From assembly GCA_020226215.1 (NCBI GenBank), contig CM035234.1, positions 1,240,001-1,304,000 on the forward strand: a stretch of 64,000 nucleotides of DNA. Direction: 5' to 3'. The translations under genes and the position numbers were made by a program. The stretch is from Sindora glabra. Lineage: Eukaryota; Streptophyta; Magnoliopsida; Fabales; Fabaceae. Shown here piece after piece: positions 58,263 through 64,000 of the stretch. Under the pieces are notes generated by a model that was not told where the DNA came from, made no database searches, and saw only the letters and a program-made list of their open reading frames with translations. How positions within the stretch are numbered: the stretch's first letter is position 1; every line of letters begins with the position of its first letter.

Positions 58263-58271
58263 AAGAATATA

Positions 58272-59281
58272 TAAGTGAGAGTCTTATGATATACAATTCT
58301 CATAAGTCATTACATAATTGGTAACACATTTGATAAAATTCCAGAACAAGATATTAAAAAGAAAAAGCTTAATTAACATTCCACTATCCCTAAACCTTAA
58401 TCAGCAAAACTTGTAGCTGTTATTGGTCCGTGAACCACATAGTGGCTTTCCATAATAATGGAAAATAACATGTAGTGATTACGTTCACATAATCATAACT
58501 CAAAGGTCCTAATTGAGTATGAGAGCAACAAAGTGAAAGGAATACATTGCAAACGAAACTTAGGACACTGAAACTATGAAAAAAAATTGCTATTATAATT
58601 CTCTTGGGTATCATTGCCAATGAGTGTGGAGAAGTTTTCAAATCTATTCCCATTTGCCCAATTTTGTTTCAAGGCTCTGCTTTATTATTTTATTTTTGCA
58701 TAAATTTTCTACAAAATCATGCAGTTTTTTGTAAGAAAAGAAAATATCATAACATAGTACAAATGATTTAAGGAAAAATATGCACTTTTCATTCTCAAAT
58801 TTTTATTGAAAATTTAATTTTATCCCTTATATTTTATTTGAAATAAATTTATTCTTTATATTTTTAAAAAATGCACAATATTATTCAACAGTTTAAAGTT
58901 ATAAAGTTTTCGCAAATGGAGATGCTTGCCTAGCATTTAACTTGATGTAAGGGTGAAACCTTATTTTGATATGGTCCCTATATGTTGAATGATATATTTG
59001 GATGATAAAAATAAGTTAGGTTGACTAGACTTTATTTTAAATAGGTTAGATCTATTTTATAAATTATTGGTCTAAGTCAGATATAATTTGTTAACCTATT
59101 TAAAAACTTACTTACATAGCTAAATATTAGGTAAAGGTTGTCAAGGCAAAAAATAAACCTATAATTAAATTAGGTATATATTTACAATTGTATGTATTAT
59201 ATATATGTACTTTATAAATGTGTAAATTATGGCTCAATTTATTTTGTTGAAAATATTTTTTTATAAAAAAAAGCCATTTGC

Positions 59282-59312
<31 letters not shown>

Positions 59313-59618
59313 TTCGGGATGTCGTAGTGAAATAATGCAATTTTCCCTTTTTTTTAATAGAGGAAGTTGTTTTCCCCTAATTCTTTATATTTAACATTAA
59401 ACAAATAATATTATTTCACTAATCTTAACATTTTATAACTATATTTCATAAAAAAATATTTTTTATCAAAATAAATAAAGCCTACATATTATGTTATATT
59501 ATATTATATATAAATATATTAATTAGTAAATAAGTTGACATGATAAACTTATGAATTGAGCTTACAAAAAATAAGCTTAGCCTATTTAAATTAAATGATT
59601 AGATTAGGTTAGGTTATA
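58272..59618. other. Intergenic AT-rich DNA
   Basis: No gene. A (TA)n run lies at about 59,281-59,308. The region from 59,010 to 59,618 contains loosely repeated phrases (ataagcttagcctatttaaa, taggttagatctattttata) that look like an old hAT-type MITE. No ends could be set. Confidence 0.4.
59281..59308. repeat. (TA)n microsatellite
   Basis: About 13 consecutive TA units, flanked by catt on the left and gggtttcggg on the right. Confidence 0.85.
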
Positions 59619-60355
59619 TGTCACAAGCTAACAATTATGACAATTCGATAGGTAAATGTGCTTGATTTTGGATAAGATTTGATGAAAATATTAAGCATAT
59701 TATAGAGGTCCTGTGACTGAAATTTGAGACTAATTCAACTTGTATACTATTTTTCCTTAATTTTTTCAAGTTTAGAGTATTTTGATAATTTTAGTATGGT
59801 TTGAAAATATAAAAAGGTTCGAAAAATTTGTATTTGTGATTCTCACATTTTATCTTTATGTCAATGATGACTTGGAAAAAAGTACGTTTACTTATACCGA
59901 GTAGGCTTTTGTTCAAAATGCTTTGTAATGAAGTGGAGTATCAAGAAGGCCCAGCGGAGCAACTTACCATTGATCTAGGGACTTAAGTGTGTAATGGAGT
60001 ATGTTGGTTTATGGTCATCCCATACATACTTAAAATTATAGGATGAGATATAGACTAAGTGAACGAAGTGTTTTTTTCTCCTTATTCAAATTTGCTCTTT
60101 TTAATCTGTTTTGTCCGGAGGCTTCCAATATGAGATTATTTTATAACTTAGTATGCATAAATGCTTTAGCGAAATTTGATTATTGCCTTTGAATATGTTA
60201 TACATGCGATTTTATTATATAGGTGTAAATCTTTGACCTCCCATTATCTGTTCCAAGTATGTCATAATAGAGTTGTATGAGAAGTTTAGCATGTTCATTA
60301 AAAGTGATAAGTATCTACTATATGATTTTAACTAAAGAGCTACCAACCTATCACA
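59619..60355 (+). repeat. 5' LTR of the non-autonomous element
   Basis: Begins TGTCACAAGC and ends TATCACA, directly followed by tt and the primer-binding site. It pairs with 62,110-62,835. Confidence 0.82.
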
Positions 60356-60357
60356 TT

Positions 60358-60369
60358 TGGTATCAAAGC
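60358..60369 (+). other. Primer-binding site (initiator tRNA-Met type)
   Basis: tggtatcaaagc differs by one base from TGGTATCAGAGC. It lies two bases after the 5' LTR, the position expected for priming of reverse transcription. Confidence 0.8.
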
Positions 60370-61904
60370 TCAATTTGTGCTAGAAGGCTAAAATTAGTTT
60401 AATGTGACTTACCCAATGCTATATAAAAGATGTGTGAAACTATTATCCTCAAACTCAAAGGAGTCATTGCCGAGGGCTTGAGTAAAGGGTGCAAGAGGTT
60501 AGATTAACCCAAAAAGCTAGTACATAAGAGGATAATAGATCTGAGTGAATGTGGATTGGTGTATTAGGTATAAGCATTTATGCTAAAGGGCTTGCTTAAG
60601 TGTGTAAAATATTAGTTATGTGCTCATTTATTATAATGGCATCAAGAGATGTAAACTATCATCCTGAGGGATGAGTGAATTAATAGCCTATATAGAGGGA
60701 AAAACCTCAATCTTGCCAAGAAGCTTGACCATTTTTTGAGGGATCGATTGAGTCAAAAGGTGAAACCTTAGTCATGTATAAATATATGGCCATAAGTGAA
60801 GGGTGCAAATGGATTGCTTTAGAGATATGAGTTTAAAATCATGTTAAGGTGGTCTAGAAGGATCATTCATGATGCTCAAAGAAGCATCGCTAGAAGGTAA
60901 AGTGGATTGCTTCAAAGGGAGTAGTCCAAAATTGTATTAATATGATCTAGAAGGATTATTTATGTTACTCAGAGAAGTATAGCCGAACGATAGAGTAGAG
61001 ATTCAGAAAAATTGATACAATGTGCAAAATTTGTGGATTTAATAAAAAGTGTATAATCGCCCATAAGATTTGAGATAAGATACTATAGAGCTAGCGCATC
61101 ATAGTTGCATAATAGTAACAATAATACTTAAATATAATGGGTTATGTTACATATTTGCTTGGTGGTATGGTAACAATGAATCGAAAAAAGGGTAGTAAAC
61201 CATCATTGCATAATTGCCTGGTTGAGAGACTTAATAACATTTAAGTTCACATTTGCTTATACATAAGCATGAAAGGATTCTATGCACAACTCTATTAAAC
61301 CGTTGATATAAAGCAACTATTACAAGATGCAGTTAAGTTAAAATTGTGAGAGCTAGACAATGTTAGATATCGCTTGAGATAGGATAAATTGTAAGGATCA
61401 TGATGCTAGAGAGCATATTAACTTTGAGAAGGTTATAATAACCGATGAAATGTTAAAGGATATCAATTCAAAAAGGATTAGAGGATTTAATCAAGTGTGA
61501 AAGTGGCATTATGAATTGTTATAAATTGATCAAAAGTAATACAAGCAAACTTGTGAATAAGGTTATAAGGCCTGTGCGTAAATTAAACTTAAGTCCTAGA
61601 TCTTGCATTAATGTAATGGTATAGTAGGTGTAAGATATTTATTAGTAGATAGTTCAAAGTGTTAAGCATTATTCATGAACTAAAAGTTAGCATATATTTT
61701 TACTATAGAGATGACATTTATACAAACTGTTAAGGCAAGGAGTACATAATTACAGAGGCAACTACCTATTAGATAAGTTATAAAGGTAATGAATTCAGGA
61801 GAGCTAATAAGGAAGAAGTACTAGAAGTTGTCAGAATAATTTGAAAAGAGTTTATAGAGGTAGATCTTTAAGCAATTTATGAAAAATGCATTCAACCAAA
61901 TGGA

Positions 61905-61960
61905 TACTGATATTGTAAAGGTGACCATCCAACTTTGAAATGTGAAAATTTCATAGCATT
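61905..61960 (+). pseudogene. Trace of a gag-type CCHC zinc knuckle
   Basis: In one frame the sequence reads Y-stop-YCKGDHPTLKCENF. The CKGDHPTLKC part has the C-x4-H-x4-C spacing of a retroelement nucleocapsid knuckle. The upstream Cys of the expected C-x2-C is replaced (Tyr), with a stop codon in between. The surrounding sequence has stops in all frames. This hints that the internal region once coded for Gag; it is weak evidence. Confidence 0.3.
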
Positions 61961-62100
61961 CGAAGAGATAGGGATAAACGATTAAGGTAGTAATTTAGAG
62001 GAGTAAATTAAAGGCTAACATAAAGTTTTAAGGGAGTAAGTAAATTTTTTATAGAGTTGTATTAGATTGAGATGTCAATTAAGGCATTGACATTTTAAGT

Positions 62101-62109
62101 AGAGGAGAA
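62101..62109 (+). other. Polypurine tract
   Basis: agaggagaa directly before the TGTTATAAG start of the 3' LTR, the position of the plus-strand primer in LTR elements. Confidence 0.7.
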
Positions 62110-62835
62110 TGTTATAAGTTGGTAATTATAATATTTTAATAAGTAAACTTACTCAATTTTGTATGAGAATTAATGAAAAAATAAAGCATGTTATAGAGGT
62201 TTTGTAGTTAAAATTTGGAATCAATTCAATTTATGTATTATTATTTTTTATTTTTTTCCAAGTTTAAGAGTATTTTGGTAATTTTGACATGGTTCTAAAA
62301 GAGTTTGAATTTTTTTTATCTTTATGTAGGTGTATTATGGTGTTATTAGGCACTCAAAGCATGGCTGATGACTTAAAAAAGCTATACTTACTTCTTTAAG
62401 GTGGTGGAGTGTCAGGAAGGCCTTGTGAGTTGCTTTGATACTGAGGAGGTGTCAGGAAGGCCTTGTGAATTGCTTTGATACTGTGCTAAGAACTTAAGTA
62501 TGTTAGCTTGTAGCCATCATTTACATATTCAAAATTATAAAATGAGAAATAAGCCAAGCACATAGAGTGTCTTTTTCCTATTCGAATTTATCCTTTTTAG
62601 TCTGTTATGCCTAGAGGCTCCCAATATTAGGTATTCTTATAGTTCAATATACACAGATACTTTGACGACATTTAATTGTTATTTCCAAACATGTTGTATA
62701 TATGATAAATCTTTGATCTCTTATTATTTTTTCCAAGTATGCTATGAATGAGTTTTATGGGAAGGCTAACATGTTTGTCAAGAATAGCAAACATGCGTGG
62801 CATGATTTTGGTTAGAGAGTTACTGGATTGTGACA
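62110..62835 (+). repeat. 3' LTR of the non-autonomous element
   Basis: Begins TGTTATAAGT and ends TTGTGACA. It has a 40-bp internal tandem duplication (gtcaggaaggccttgtgagt at 62,411 and gtcaggaaggccttgtgaat at 62,451) that is absent from the 5' LTR, so that duplication arose after insertion or by a private event. Confidence 0.82.
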
Positions 62836-64000
62836 CTAGGCTAAGTCATAAATAGATAAAGCCACAAGTCTTTGATAGGCAATTTGACTTATTTCCATCC
62901 TTATATTTATTATCGTATTTGAATTTGTTCAATATTTGCATTAGTTAATTACAACACATTAGAGTGACGTCTTATCCTTACAATACAATGGAAGCTATCA
63001 CATGATTGAAAATTTAGAAAGTAATTTGCTTTGAATAAAGTTTAGAGATACACAATTGAAGTTTCAGTAAGAATTAGGAAATCAAATGTCATGCTTAGTG
63101 TTCTTAAACTCAAACCAAATTGGCTAATTCAATTAGTCTTTGGTCCAATTCAAGTGATTAATAATACCAGAGAGGGTGGTTCAACCATTTTGAATTGTAA
63201 GAATTTGGTAAATATTCAGAAACTTATTGAATTAGTTATGAATCGATTTCGACGAGTCTCCACTATACATTCCAATAAAAAAAATATGTTATCATGGAGA
63301 GTCAAACACCCAACCTTGAAGTACGAGCCTCAATCTTTACTATTGGAGCAATGTATGCTTTATACTATATTTGTTATTAAATATATATATATATATATTG
63401 AATATTGTCACCTCTGAAACTTATACAAGCTACTCCTCTAACAATGAAAATATATTTATTATATAATAAATTTTATTAATTAAGTTTATATAACTGATCT
63501 TATTATTTTAAATATTTTTTAACATCATTTAAATTATATTATACATGTTACTATAAATACTAATAATAAAAATATATATATTTTTGCATAGTGGTAACAT
63601 ACATATCTAAAATTTAGAAAAATATTAGATTCTTAATAACTTAAAAATGTTAATTCATAATGTGATGCATTATTTTTTTTATATATTTATAAATATAAAA
63701 ATATATTTACTAATTCAACCACTCAATTAAATTGATCCAATCTTAACCCACTCATTTTACTGAATTGATGATGGGATCAAGTTTTAAAACACTGATTACA
63801 TTTTAAAACGACTGCTACATCTATTTCGTTGATCTAGAAAACTAGTTTAAATTATTAAGGTAGTCATACTTGACAGTTTATATATCATGCTCAAATATTA
63901 AATTTAACTAATCTAAGATTTTATGCCAAAAATGTCTCTTTTTTTTCCATAAGAATAGAAATATGACTTATTTGAGTTATATAGGATGCCATGTAAGTAT
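62836..64000. other. Intergenic AT-rich DNA at the window end
   Basis: No gene accepted. The 108-codon frame at 63,091-63,417 ends in a translated (TA)n microsatellite (63,380-63,399) and shows no family resemblance. Otherwise featureless. Confidence 0.45.

Larger units (their letters stand above)
59619..62835 (+). mobile_element. Non-autonomous LTR retrotransposon with both LTRs, no coding region
   Basis: Left LTR 59,619-60,355 (737 bp, TGTCACAAGC...CCTATCACA). Right LTR 62,110-62,835 (726 bp, TGTTATAAGT...GATTGTGACA). The LTRs align along their length (for example aagcatattatagaggtcct / aagcatgttatagaggtttt and ctttttaatctgttttgtcc / ctttttagtctgttatgcct), with roughly a quarter of positions differing, so the element is old. 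The primer-binding site tggtatcaaagc (60,358-60,369) follows the left LTR after two bases. A polypurine tract, agaggagaa (62,101-62,109), precedes the right LTR. The 1,754-bp interior has no pol and at most a trace of a gag zinc knuckle. Flanks TTATA and CTAGG do not match, so the target duplication is lost. It fits a LARD/TR-GAG type non-autonomous element. Confidence 0.82.

Noticed and set aside
59619..62835. Possibility of an endogenous pararetrovirus or retrovirus-like element with envelope
   Set aside because: Interior has no pol or envelope-like frame; paired LTRs, PBS and PPT fit an ordinary non-autonomous LTR retrotransposon.
63091..63417. 108-codon plus-strand frame near the window end
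   Set aside because: Ends within a translated (TA)n repeat and has no family similarity; likely chance.
1..64000. tRNA, rRNA or other structured RNA genes
   Set aside because: I looked for tRNA-like B-box text and rRNA-like GC-rich blocks and saw none convincing; a dedicated RNA search would be needed to exclude small RNAs.

Overview
The window is nuclear DNA from a flowering plant, almost certainly a eudicot. It is AT-rich, its genes carry many short introns with GT-AG borders, its proteins belong to plant families (an EAR-motif C2H2 zinc finger protein, a plant-type MAM33/p32 protein), and it is loaded with CACTA, Mutator, Harbinger, LTR and LINE relics. The species cannot be named from sequence alone. 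Exon models were assembled by hand from splice signals and frame continuity.

Gene-rich part, about 1-25.6 kb, five genes. (1) 2,030-2,821 (+): single-exon C2H2 zinc finger protein of the ZFP4/ZFP7 type, with two EAR-like repression motifs. (2) 5,411-7,113 (-): mitochondrial MAM33/p32 family protein, 3 exons, 243 aa. (3) 8,003-9,810 (-): uncharacterised, probably mitochondrial single-pass membrane protein, 4 exons, 262 aa. (4) 18,059-19,522 (+): PPPDE (DeSI-like) cysteine peptidase, 3 exons, 224 aa. (5) 21,087-25,548 (-): DCN1-like cullin neddylation protein, 9 exons, 231 aa. A decayed multi-exon coding fragment that I could not identify lies at 3.1-4.0 kb. LINE and LTR debris fills 10-17 kb.

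Transposon-rich part, about 26-51 kb. It holds a Harbinger-like MITE (26,266-26,809, TAA duplication), an antisense relic of Ty1/copia reverse transcriptase and RNase H (about 29.7-31.1 kb), and a CACTA DNA transposon (32,081-39,519, GTT duplication). The CACTA element carries a broken TNP2-type transposase and was itself invaded by an LTR element that survives as a solo LTR (35,390-37,048, GTTAC duplication). From 40 to 50 kb there are long-LTR (probably Ty3/gypsy, Del/Tekay-like) remnants in both orientations with private minisatellite arrays.

The sixth solid gene, 51,818-55,924 (+), is the mRNA export factor and nuclear-pore WD40 protein RAE1, 11 exons, 346 aa. Beyond it, 57,762-58,262 is a Mutator-type MITE with a 9-bp duplication, and 59,619-62,835 is an old LTR retrotransposon with two LTRs, a primer-binding site and a polypurine tract but no usable coding region.

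The genes are unrelated housekeeping or regulatory genes and do not form a cluster with a shared function. I see no new defence or metabolic system. The most interesting material is the nested transposon stratigraphy, the minisatellite-bearing LTR blocks, the unidentified pseudogene and the uncharacterised membrane protein.
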